From Halanaerobiaceae bacterium (GTDB lineage: Bacteria > Bacillota > Halanaerobiia > Halanaerobiales > Halarsenatibacteraceae), in assembly GCA_003554685.1 (NCBI GenBank), contig PWHA01000033.1:1-5420 (forward strand): a stretch of DNA of 5,420 nucleotides. The letters run 5' to 3'. The notes under the pieces were generated by a model. It did not search any database and was not told the origin of the DNA. It saw only the letters and a program-made list of their open reading frames with translations. Positions 1 through 5,181 of this stretch are shown one piece after another (the first letter of the stretch is position 1; every line of letters begins with the position of its first letter). The position numbers and the translations under genes are program-made.

Positions 1-1027
1 GCTGAAAAAATCCTCGAACTCCATTGCTGCTGGTAAAAACAATCCAGCTGTAGCGCTTAATATTTTTCAGAGCCTCATCCAGCCGGGAAAAATCTTCAGG
101 CGGTACAATACTGATTGCCGGAATCTCCCTTACCACTGCCCCGGCCTGCTCAAGCAGTGCGGTTAACTCCCGGGCCTGGTTTCTGGGTCTGGTGTTTATT
201 ATTCTCAACCCCTGAAGAGATCCTCCGGCAGTCCAGCCAAGTTCCTGACCCAGCTTCACCACCTCACCCATTATAATAATGGCAGGAGGGGAAATTTCCT
301 GCTGTTTTGCTGTTTCTGCAGCATCTTCCAGGCTGGTAAACACCACCCTCTGATCAGGTCGGGTGCCCCTCTCAATCAAAGCAACCGGTGTTTGAGGAGA
401 GCGCCCCTCTGCCAGCAATTTTTTGCTGATCCGGGGCAGGTTTTTTACCCCCATCAAAAATACCAGAGTCTCAGGCCCCCGGGCAAGAGCCTCCCAGTCG
501 TGACTGCTCTCCGGCTTGTCAGGATCCTCATGACCGGTAATAATGGCAGCCGAAGCAGCCATGCCGCGGCTGGTCAGGGGAATTCCGACATAGGCAGGTA
601 CTGCCAGAGCAGAGGTGATCCCGGGAATAATCTCATAGGAAACTCCCCGCTCTTTTAAAAATTTCGCCTCTTCTCCACCCCGGCCAAAGAGAAAGGGATC
701 ACCTCCTTTAAGCCTGACAACCACCTTACCGATCAGAGCTTTCTCTGCCAGCAAACTGTTAATCTCCTGCTGGCTCAGGCGGTGTTCTCCGGGTTTTTTG
801 CCAGCATAGATGAGCTCACAGTCCTCAGGAATATAATTTAATAGGGCATTTTCAATTAATCTATCATAGAGCAATACCCCGGCATTTTCCAGAATCTTTC
901 TGCCCCGGCAGGTCAAAAGACCCGGGTCCCCGGGACCGGCGCCCAGCAGATAAACCTTACCCCGGGAAAACATTTCTGGCTCATTATTGGTGATATCATT
1001 CATCTCATTATTAGTAAAATCATTCAT
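1..1027 (-). CDS. cobA: Uroporphyrinogen-III C-methyltransferase / uroporphyrinogen-III synthase fusion (CobA-HemD), 3' end cut by window edge
   Basis: This bifunctional cytosolic enzyme would close hydroxymethylbilane to uroporphyrinogen III (HemD part) and add two SAM-derived methyls to give precorrin-2 (CobA part). 342 residues are visible. The CobA domain spans about residues 23-262: VYLLGAGPGDPGLLT near 25-39 (the SAM-dependent tetrapyrrole methylase start), RLKGGDPFLFGRG at 105-117, PGITSALAVPAYVGIPLTSRG near 135-155, ITGHE near 163-167 and a C-terminal IMGEVVKL near 252. A HemD domain begins near 273 (GLRIINTRPRNQA) and still shows VFTSSNGVRGFF at the left edge; the rest lies outside. 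The start ATG at 1027 has GGGAGAGG 9-10 nt upstream and overlaps the hemC stop as ATGAATGA. An alternative ATG is at 1003, and both sit in a tandem 24-bp repeat. CobA-HemD fusions are common in Clostridia-like bacteria. The domain calls are very secure; only the exact start is uncertain. Confidence 0.95.
   Translation of the reverse strand, partial: MNDFTNNEMNDITNNEPEMFSRGKVYLLGAGPGDPGLLTCRGRKILENAGVLLYDRLIENALLNYIPEDCELIYAGKKPGEHRLSQQEINSLLAEKALIGKVVVRLKGGDPFLFGRGGEEAKFLKERGVSYEIIPGITSALAVPAYVGIPLTSRGMAASAAIITGHEDPDKPESSHDWEALARGPETLVFLMGVKNLPRISKKLLAEGRSPQTPVALIERGTRPDQRVVFTSLEDAAETAKQQEISPPAIIIMGEVVKLGQELGWTAGGSLQGLRIINTRPRNQARELTALLEQAGAVVREIPAISIVPPEDFSRLDEALKNIKRYSWIVFTSSNGVRGFFQ
980..1027 (-). 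repeat. Tandem 24-bp duplication at the hemC/cobA junction
   Basis: Read on the minus strand, two adjacent 24-bp units (1027-1004 and 1003-980) match at 21 of 24 positions. They encode MNDFTNNE and MNDITNNE at the N-terminus of the CobA-HemD protein. Each unit begins with ATGAATGA, the same overlap string that joins the hemC stop to the cobA start, so either ATG could serve as a start. The extra 16 residues precede the normal beginning of the CobA domain and are asparagine-rich and probably disordered. Confidence 0.85.
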
Positions 1028-1946
1028 AATTATAATCCTCTCCCAGCAGCTCTTCAGCCCCGGCCTCCAGCAGTTTATCAGCCAGTTCCCGGGCAATTTC
1101 TCTGTACTTTTCCTTCGGTCCCTGCAGCCTTTGGCGGTAGTATTCGCTACCATCCGGGGCCGCCACCATGGCAGATAACTCCAGCTTATCAGTTTTAATC
1201 CGGGCATGGCAGCCAATGGGAACATGACAGCCCCCACCTAAATCCGAGAGCAGAGCTCTTTCAGCCCTGACCTGAATTGCGGTATCCTCATCTTCCAGCC
1301 TGGCAATCAGCTCCTCAATTCGCTGATCCCCCTGTCTTATTTCAACAGCCAGAGCCCCCTGACCGGCGGCAGGCAGAAAATCCAGCGGTGAAAAATAACT
1401 GCTGATCAAATCTTCCAATCCCAGGCGCCTGAGGCCAGCAGCAGCAAGAATCAGGGCTTGAAATTCTCCCTTCTTCAGTTTATCCAGCCTGGTATTAACA
1501 TTTCCTCGAACCGGAAGAATCTTGAGATCCGATCTCCGCTGTAATAGCTGAGCCTTACGCCGCAGACTGCCGGTTCCCACCACCGCGCCCGGCGGCAGAT
1601 CCCGGAGATAGGTACAGCCGGTAGCCACCAGCACATCCCGGGGATCTTCTCGGGCGGGATAACCGGCAAGTTTCAGCCCCCGGGGCAGATCAACCGGAAC
1701 ATCTTTTAGGCTGTGAACGGCCAGGTCTATGCTGCCCTCCAGCAAATATTTTTCTATCTCTTTTAAAAATAAACCCTTGCCGTCAATTTCCGCCAGAGGT
1801 TTATCCAGAATTCTATCTCCCCTGGTAGTAATTTCTTTGAGCCCAATCTGCAAATTGCTGTCCAGCTGAGTTAAGGATTTTTTTACACTCTCAGCCTGGG
1901 CCAGGGCCAATTTGCTGGCCCGGGTACCGATTACCAGTTTATTCAT
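1020..1946 (-). CDS. hemC: Porphobilinogen deaminase (hydroxymethylbilane synthase)
   Basis: This cytosolic enzyme joins four porphobilinogen molecules into hydroxymethylbilane, the step before uroporphyrinogen-III synthase, which is encoded by the next gene. The 308-residue product has the usual family length. Visible signatures are GTRASKLALAQ at 7-17, AVHSLKDVPVDLP near 76-88 with the catalytic Asp at 82, GTGSLRRKAQL near 124-134, RGNVNTRLDKL near 147-157, LPAAGQGALAVE near 191-202, and LGGGCHVPIG with Cys240, the residue that carries the dipyrromethane cofactor. The reading frame is open back to 2075, but ATG 1946 is chosen because it gives the normal N-terminus MNKLVIGTRAS. It also has AAAGGGG 6 nt upstream and overlaps the sirC stop as ATGAATAA, which suggests coupled translation. 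The 3' end overlaps cobA by 8 bp. Nothing is missing from the domain. Confidence 0.97.
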   Translation of the reverse strand: MNKLVIGTRASKLALAQAESVKKSLTQLDSNLQIGLKEITTRGDRILDKPLAEIDGKGLFLKEIEKYLLEGSIDLAVHSLKDVPVDLPRGLKLAGYPAREDPRDVLVATGCTYLRDLPPGAVVGTGSLRRKAQLLQRRSDLKILPVRGNVNTRLDKLKKGEFQALILAAAGLRRLGLEDLISSYFSPLDFLPAAGQGALAVEIRQGDQRIEELIARLEDEDTAIQVRAERALLSDLGGGCHVPIGCHARIKTDKLELSAMVAAPDGSEYYRQRLQGPKEKYREIARELADKLLEAGAEELLGEDYNYE

Positions 1947-2628
1947 TAAATTCCCCTTTCTCCAGGGAAAAAGCCCCGGGATACTGCTGAAGCAGTCTGG
2001 GTGGAATAATAGATCTGGCAGCTTTAAGAGCCTCTTCAAGCTTTCCATCCTCCAGCAGTTCTTCCATCTCAGCATCCCCCAGTTTTCTTAGAAGATTTCG
2101 CCTCTTTTCTTCCGGCATTTCAGCAATTATCAGGGGGCGCAGTTTATCAAGAAATTTTAAATAACCGGCATAGGCGGGACCGAATTCCCGGGCCAGTCTG
2201 TTTTTTATGCTGGCTGCCAGAGCCGGACTGGCTCCTGAGGTGCTGACAGCAATCTTAAGCAGTCCTGAAGTGAAAGCAGCCAGCAGATTAAAGTTGGAGA
2301 GCTCAGGATTGTCAACAACATTAACCAGAATACCGGCTTCTCTGGCCTGCCGGCCAACCCTGCTGTTTAGTTTGTGATCAGAGGTGGCCGTTATCACCAG
2401 AAATTTATACTGTAAATCTTCCTTTTGATAGCTGCGGCGGCTGTATTTTACCCTGCTGCTGTCAAGAAATCCCTGCATCTCAGAAGAAAAATCCAGACTT
2501 ATTACCTCCAGGCTGGCCCCGGCAGCATAAAGTTTCTTAAGTTTGCGGAAGGCCACGCTTCCCCCTCCCAGCACCAGACAGTTTTGACCGGACAGATCCA
2601 GCTCAATGGTATATGAATCAGCTCCCAT
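1939..2628 (-). CDS. sirC: Precorrin-2 dehydrogenase (SirC / CysG N-terminal / Met8 type)
   Basis: This enzyme oxidises precorrin-2 to sirohydrochlorin with NAD+; some relatives also insert iron to make siroheme. The 229-residue product has an N-terminal Rossmann domain with VLGGGSVAFRKLKKL at 19-33. It then has VNVVDNPELSNF at 102-113, where Asp106 matches the conserved Asp of CysG (Asp104) and Met8, and AVSTSGASPALAASIKNRL near 127-145, the family's substrate-region motif. The acidic helical tail (about 165-229) resembles the small C-terminal helical domain of the family. The start ATG 2628 is supported by CCGGGGTGA 6 nt upstream and by distance to the nucleotide-binding motif. Its stop overlaps the hemC start. 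Its substrate is the product of CobA, encoded two genes later. The ribosome binding site can pair with an upstream TTCACCC and may be regulated. Whether the protein is also a ferrochelatase cannot be told from sequence. Confidence 0.93.
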   Translation of the reverse strand: MGADSYTIELDLSGQNCLVLGGGSVAFRKLKKLYAAGASLEVISLDFSSEMQGFLDSSRVKYSRRSYQKEDLQYKFLVITATSDHKLNSRVGRQAREAGILVNVVDNPELSNFNLLAAFTSGLLKIAVSTSGASPALAASIKNRLAREFGPAYAGYLKFLDKLRPLIIAEMPEEKRRNLLRKLGDAEMEELLEDGKLEEALKAARSIIPPRLLQQYPGAFSLEKGEFNE

Positions 2629-2633
2629 AATTT

Positions 2634-2670
2634 TTCACCCCGGCAATTAGACGGGTGAACTTTCCCCGTC
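2634..2670 (-). promoter_or_regulatory. Alternative hairpins that expose or mask the sirC ribosome binding site
   Basis: On the minus strand, GACGGG (2670-2665) can pair perfectly with CCCGTC (2655-2650) across a 9-nt loop. The alternative pairs TTCACCC (2659-2653) with GGGTGAA (2640-2634), a 7-bp perfect stem with a 12-nt loop. The second stem contains the GGGGTGA ribosome binding site of sirC. Bases 2653-2655 take part in both, so only one hairpin can form at a time. This is the layout of a translational on/off switch, but no ligand or trigger can be named. Confidence 0.45.
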
Positions 2671-2683
2671 TTTATTTTATTTT
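2650..2683 (+). terminator. Terminator-like hairpin plus T-rich tail on the plus strand, antisense to the sirC leader
   Basis: On the plus strand GACGGG (2650-2655) and CCCGTC (2665-2670) form a 6-bp GC-rich stem with a 9-nt loop, followed at once by a T-rich run (TTTATTTTATTTT). This fits an intrinsic terminator, but no plus-strand gene precedes it. It could end an antisense transcript or simply be the other face of the leader hairpin. Confidence 0.35.
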
Positions 2684-2739
2684 ATCTTCTCTACTTTTTG
2701 TCCTGAAATTATGCAATTTTTTCATATTATGTTGTACGC

Positions 2740-2814
2740 TTACAGGGGCATGCGGGTTGACCTTTGAAAATTCGTCCATTTATTTTCATGCCCTGTTTTG
2801 ACTCTCTGGTTCAT
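2740..2814 (-). CDS. Possible 24-codon leader ORF in the hemA-sirC gap
   Basis: A short open frame starts at ATG 2814, with GGGTGA 6 nt upstream (a match to the 3' part of a Shine-Dalgarno sequence), and ends at TAA 2742-2740. The product would be MNQRVKTGHENKWTNFQRST followed by RMPL, a basic 24-residue peptide with no family I recognise. It covers the large stem-loop at 2742-2796, so its translation would melt that structure. A frame this short can occur by chance; conservation would decide. Confidence 0.2.
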   Translation of the reverse strand: MNQRVKTGHENKWTNFQRSTRMPL

Positions 2815-2837
2815 AAAGGTTCACCCATAAAGGTTCA
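2808..2837. repeat. Direct repeats CATAAAGGTTCA in the hemA-sirC gap
   Basis: Two identical 12-bp copies of CATAAAGGTTCA lie at 2812-2823 and 2826-2837 (14-bp period). A third GGTTCA is at 2808-2813. On the transcribed strand this reads TGAACC three times in 30 nt. It may be a protein or RNA binding array, or a slippage product; no function is shown. Confidence 0.6.
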
Positions 2838-2904
2838 TCTTTACTGCCTTTGTTTGTCTTTTTCAGGCTGAATTAACCCTTAGGCGTTGATTCAATTCTG
2901 TCTA

Positions 2905-4188
2905 TTAAATTTCCAGATCAAAGAGATCAACCAGAAAATCAAATCTGCTGTTTTGCTCTATATTCTCTCCATTACCGGAAAATATATTTTTGATATTGAC
3001 CAGGGGGTGATGCAGCAGCTGCTGAATAAGTCTGCGGCTCAAATCCTCAATAATAAACTGCTCTTCTTCGGATAAATTCGTTCTGGAAGACAGTTTATTA
3101 AAGGCTCTTTCCAGCTCAGCCTGCCTGATATTATCAGCTCTTTCCTGGAGGGCTTTGATAAGGGGTACTGCCTGACGACCAGCCAGCCATTTCTTAAATT
3201 CACCATATTCTTCCTGAATAATTTCATTGACTTTTTCCGTTTCAGCCAGTCTTTCCTCCAGGTTTTCCGTTACAATCTCCTCCAGATCATCCACCATATA
3301 GAGATTAACCGTATCAATTAAAGCCAGTTCGGGATCAATATCCCGGGGAACAGCCAGATCAATAAAAAGTTGGGAATCCTCTCTTTCCAGGAGAGCATCT
3401 CCGTGACGGTCCTTATAAACCACCGAATGAGGAGCGCTGGTTGAGCTGATAATTACATCAAAGTCAGCAATACTCTCAGCTAAATCCAGCATGGGAATAG
3501 CCCTACCCTGAAATTGTTCAGCTAATTTTTTTGATCTCTCAATGCTGCGATTGGCTATTGCCGGTCTGGCTGCTCCCTGGGAAAGTAAATTCTTTAATAC
3601 CACCTTGCCCATCTCTCCAGCTCCGATAATCAGAGTGCGGCAGTCTTCAATCCCGGGCAGAACCTGCCGGGCCAGTTCCACCGCAGCATATCCCATTGAG
3701 GCAGCTTTACTGCAGATATCAGTTTCAGCCCGGGCTCTCTTGCCGGTTCGAATTGCCCGGGTAAAAGCCTCATGAAGGTAGGTGTCACAGAATTCTCCCT
3801 GACAGGCAAATTCATAGGCTTCTTTAGTCTGCCCTAAAATCTGAGGTTCTCCCTTGATCATGGAATCAAGTCCGGAGGCCACCTCAAATAAATGAATAGT
3901 ACTTTCAGGAGATCTATGAGAGAACAAAAAACTTTCCAGCTGAATTTTCTTTTCTGTTTCCCGCTGCAGAACTTCAAAAACCAGTCTTCTGGCATTTTTA
4001 ACATCAGTGGTGCTTACATAAACTTCGCACCTGTTGCAGGTATTGAGCAGAACAGCCCCACGGCAGCAGGAATGCTGATTCAATTCTGATAAAATTTTTC
4101 CTTGCTTTTTTTTAGTAAAAGCCACCAGCTCTCTGACTTCAATGGGAGCAGTATCATGGCTCAAACCCAGGTTAACTACCTCAGGCAT
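2905..4188 (-). CDS. hemA: Glutamyl-tRNA reductase
   Basis: This enzyme performs the first committed step of the C5 pathway: NADPH-dependent reduction of glutamyl-tRNA(Glu) to glutamate-1-semialdehyde, which HemL turns into 5-aminolevulinate. The 427-residue length is normal. The N-terminal catalytic domain begins LGLSHDTAPIEVRE (about 7-20) and carries LLNTCNRCEVYV with catalytic Cys51. GEPQILGQTKEAY is at 113-125 and SMGYAAVELA near 164-173. The NADPH-binding domain has LIIGAGEMGKVV at 186-197, and IDLAVPRDIDP follows near 280. The helical dimerisation domain is at the end (about 320-427). ATG 4188 gives the expected N-terminus and has AAAGGAGG about 11 nt upstream, slightly far, with AGGA closer. 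It is the first gene of the minus-strand cluster. No hemX-like membrane gene follows; instead there is a 276-bp structured gap before sirC. Confidence 0.97.
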   Translation of the reverse strand: MPEVVNLGLSHDTAPIEVRELVAFTKKKQGKILSELNQHSCCRGAVLLNTCNRCEVYVSTTDVKNARRLVFEVLQRETEKKIQLESFLFSHRSPESTIHLFEVASGLDSMIKGEPQILGQTKEAYEFACQGEFCDTYLHEAFTRAIRTGKRARAETDICSKAASMGYAAVELARQVLPGIEDCRTLIIGAGEMGKVVLKNLLSQGAARPAIANRSIERSKKLAEQFQGRAIPMLDLAESIADFDVIISSTSAPHSVVYKDRHGDALLEREDSQLFIDLAVPRDIDPELALIDTVNLYMVDDLEEIVTENLEERLAETEKVNEIIQEEYGEFKKWLAGRQAVPLIKALQERADNIRQAELERAFNKLSSRTNLSEEEQFIIEDLSRRLIQQLLHHPLVNIKNIFSGNGENIEQNSRFDFLVDLFDLEI

Positions 4189-4209
4189 AAATCCTGCGTC
4201 CTCCTTTAA

Positions 4210-4238
4210 ATTATAGACATCGGTTTATAAAATTACCA
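4210..4238 (-). promoter_or_regulatory. hemA: Second candidate hemA promoter, close to the start codon
   Basis: A perfect TATAAT (4215-4210 on the minus strand) lies 17 bp from a poor -35 (TGGTAA, 4238-4233). Transcription would begin at the edge of the AGGAGG site, leaving a leader of only about 15 nt. The -10 is strong but the geometry is awkward, so it is less likely than the upstream candidate. Confidence 0.25.
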
Positions 4239-4308
4239 GCTCGGATTATATTATCATTCCTGTTTCAAGCAGAATTAAAAAAGTTATCCCCTAAATCTGC
4301 AAAAGAAA

Positions 4309-4336
4309 AGAATAGTAAGATATGATTTACAGTTAA
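4309..4336 (-). promoter_or_regulatory. hemA: Candidate hemA operon promoter
   Basis: On the minus strand TTAACT (4336-4331) is separated by 16 bp from TATTCT (4314-4309). Each hexamer matches the sigma-70/sigma-A consensus at four or more of six positions. Transcription would start near 4302, leaving a leader of about 114 nt before hemA. One copy of a direct repeat overlaps the -35 and another fills the spacer, which fits a regulated promoter. It is a by-eye prediction. Confidence 0.4.
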
Positions 4337-4346
4337 GATATGATTT
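4316..4346. repeat. Direct repeats TAAGATATGATTT over the candidate hemA promoter
   Basis: Two identical 13-bp copies of TAAGATATGATTT lie at 4316-4328 and 4334-4346, an 18-bp period. The first sits in the promoter spacer and the second overlaps the -35. Near-identical 11-mers occur in opposite orientation at 4948-4979, upstream of the next gene. An operator role is an inference. Confidence 0.6.
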
Positions 4347-4567
4347 TTAAGTTTGGAAACGAACAAGAGTAAACTTTGCTGATATTTTCAGGTACAGTTT
4401 ATATCTTCCTGACAGAAGAAAGATTTCCTGCTGTAAATTTTTAAATAAAACTGGAAATAGTTCTATAAAAAATCTATAAAAACCTATGCTTTGAAAACAC
4501 CTTAATGCCCTGAAAATTGGTCTAATAATTTTCATTTTCTGATGCCTTCTTTATCAGGCACGATCAT

Positions 4568-4855
4568 TTATCTGACAAATTTCTCTTTATAGTCCTGTCT
4601 TGAAGCCCGGATAACCTGATAGGCTCTTCCCCTATCATAATGTGACAGAACCCGGCAGACCGGATCATCAGAATCTGGATAGGATTTATAGCTTAAAAAA
4701 TAATGCTTGATCCGGGAAAGAATATCTTCGGGAAGTTCCCCTATTTCTCGATAGCTGCCATAGACAGCATATTCTTCCAGTACGGCAATTATTTTATCAT
4801 CGGCTTCACCTTTGTCCAGTAGAGCAATTCCACCTACAGGGCAGGCTGTCAGCAT
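4568..4855 (-). CDS. C-terminal half of a family I inorganic pyrophosphatase (N-terminal half absent)
   Basis: The 95-residue product aligns by eye with the second half of soluble family I pyrophosphatases, which hydrolyse PPi with Mg2+ in the cytosol. ACPVGGIALLDKGEADDKIIAV corresponds to the RPVGVLKMTDEAGEDAK region. Asp14, Asp19 and Lys21 match E. coli Asp97, Asp102 and Lys104, and Tyr56-Lys57 in HYFLSYK match Tyr141-Lys142. The N-terminal half, which supplies Lys29, Glu31, Arg43, Tyr55, Asp65, Asp67 and Asp70, is missing and is not found in any frame up to 5298. A normal enzyme is about 170-220 residues, so activity is doubtful. The frame is open upstream only to a TAA at 4895-4897. ATG 4855 is the sole in-frame ATG and has GGTGA 4 nt upstream. 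A much stronger AGGAGG serves ATG 4895 in another frame. It may be a decayed gene, a frameshifted one or a repurposed domain. Confidence 0.7.
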   Translation of the reverse strand: MLTACPVGGIALLDKGEADDKIIAVLEEYAVYGSYREIGELPEDILSRIKHYFLSYKSYPDSDDPVCRVLSHYDRGRAYQVIRASRQDYKEKFVR

Positions 4856-4859
4856 AATC

Positions 4860-4895
4860 TCACCATGGGGAATTATTATTTCTGTCAGCCGCCAT
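4860..4895 (-). CDS. 11-codon upstream ORF (possible leader peptide or frameshifted start)
   Basis: ATG 4895 is preceded by GGAAGGAGGAAGG with the AGGAGG core 7 nt away, the best ribosome binding site near this gene. The frame encodes MAADRNNNSPW and ends at TGA 4862-4860, 4 nt before the in-frame ATG of the pyrophosphatase-like ORF. It could couple translation by stop-restart. Alternatively, removing one C from the CCCC run at 4867-4870 would join it directly to that ORF, so a frameshift mutation, sequencing error or programmed shift are all possible. Confidence 0.4.
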   Translation of the reverse strand: MAADRNNNSPW

Positions 4896-5140
4896 TATCC
4901 TTCCTCCTTCCAGAACTAATACACATAATAAAATGCTTAACACCCTTAAATCATATTTATAAACTATTAAATCATATCTATTTAACTATAAGAAACATAA
5001 AACACAACTAAGAAATAGATAAAATATAGATAACATGATGCAGGATTACAGGTAAAGTATTTATTTAGAGTATTTATTGGATAATTGTCATGCTAAATAC
5101 CCAATATCCCTAGTTTATCGGGAACAATCATAATTAAAGC
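4896..5140. other. AT-rich spacer without a recognisable gene
   Basis: I checked both strands for the missing pyrophosphatase N-terminus and for other ORFs and found none. It contains the AAATCATAT repeats at 4948-4979 and a direct repeat AGTATTTATT around 5056-5079. The base composition is far more AT-rich than the flanking genes. A minus-strand promoter for the pyrophosphatase-like gene must lie here, but no pair of hexamers is convincing. Confidence 0.55.
4948..4979. repeat. Direct repeats AAATCATATYT upstream of the pyrophosphatase-like gene
   Basis: AAATCATATTT (4948-4958) and AAATCATATCT (4969-4979) are spaced by 21 bp, two helical turns. The second copy is the exact reverse complement of AGATATGATTT, found twice over the candidate hemA promoter. 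Shared regulation of the two transcription units is possible. Confidence 0.5.
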
Positions 5141-5169
5141 TTGACAACCAGAAATATAGCTGGTATACT
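5141..5169 (+). promoter_or_regulatory. Near-perfect sigma-70/sigma-A promoter on the plus strand
   Basis: TTGACA (5141-5146) is a perfect -35. Exactly 17 bp later comes TATACT (5164-5169), a five-of-six -10. Transcription would start near 5176. It points away from the minus-strand genes on its left and toward a stretch with no ORF, ending in an intrinsic terminator at 5286-5319. It is the best promoter in the window. Confidence 0.8.
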
Positions 5170-5181
5170 TTTATAAAGTAT
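5165..5181. promoter_or_regulatory. Perfect dyad over the -10/start site (candidate operator)
   Basis: ATACTTT (5165-5171), a TAT centre and AAAGTAT (5175-5181) form a perfect 7-3-7 inverted repeat. It lies over the -10 and the predicted start of the plus-strand promoter. TGGTA at 5161 and TACCA at 5184-5188 extend the symmetry with a 3-nt offset. This position is typical for repressor operators. No specific regulator can be named. Confidence 0.5.

Larger units (their letters stand above)
2629..2904 (-). promoter_or_regulatory. Long structured hemA-sirC intercistronic region (candidate cis-regulatory RNA leader)
   Basis: This 276-bp gap is long for an operon whose other junctions overlap. 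Read in the minus direction it holds three TGAACC copies (2837-2808), a 24-codon ORF (2814-2740) and a strong stem pairing 2796-2787 with 2752-2742 (10 bp with one bulged base). An A/T hairpin (2786-2782 with 2771-2767) stacks inside that stem. An A-rich stretch follows, then two mutually exclusive hairpins next to the sirC ribosome binding site. I do not recognise a known riboswitch class; there is no B12 box (GCCACTG). A clear internal sigma-70 promoter was not found. The structures are read from the sequence; a regulatory role is inferred. Confidence 0.45.
4189..4567. other. AT-rich spacer upstream of hemA, no recognisable gene
   Basis: This 379-bp stretch separates the pyrophosphatase-like gene from hemA. 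It holds two candidate hemA promoters, a direct-repeat pair at 4316-4346 and a second short repeat TCTATAAAAA at 4462-4471 and 4473-4482. A small hairpin (4543-4547 with 4556-4560) follows the upstream gene but lacks a T-tract. A 62-codon minus-strand frame at 4347-4535 is considered spurious. Confidence 0.6.

Noticed and set aside
392..658. Plus-strand 88-codon ORF inside cobA
   Set aside because: It is antisense to a well-conserved coding region, with no family signature; the same applies to other frames opposite or inside hemC, sirC and hemA.
1947..2075. Upstream extension of the hemC frame to an ATG at 2075
   Set aside because: The extra 43 residues overlap sirC, look unlike any HemC N-terminus and are simply a shadow frame; ATG 1946 gives the canonical start and a good ribosome binding site.
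2629..2904. Cobalamin riboswitch before sirC (CCCCTGTAAGCG at the 3' side of the stem recalls part of that class)
   Set aside because: The conserved B12 box GCCACTG and the surrounding core are absent, and the similarity is a short string only.
2860..2904. Terminator directly after hemA
   Set aside because: Possible GAATT/AATTC pairing is short and interrupted, with an A-rich rather than T-rich sequence after it on the minus strand.
4347..4535. 62-codon minus-strand ORF rich in Phe, Leu, Ile, Lys and Arg
   Set aside because: It lies in AT-rich spacer, shows no family signature, has only a weak AAGAAGG upstream, and overlaps the repeats and candidate promoter of hemA. Its composition is what random AT-rich DNA gives.
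4543..4560. TGCCT/AGGCA hairpin just after the pyrophosphatase-like gene as its terminator
   Set aside because: The stem is only 5 bp and no T-tract follows on either strand.
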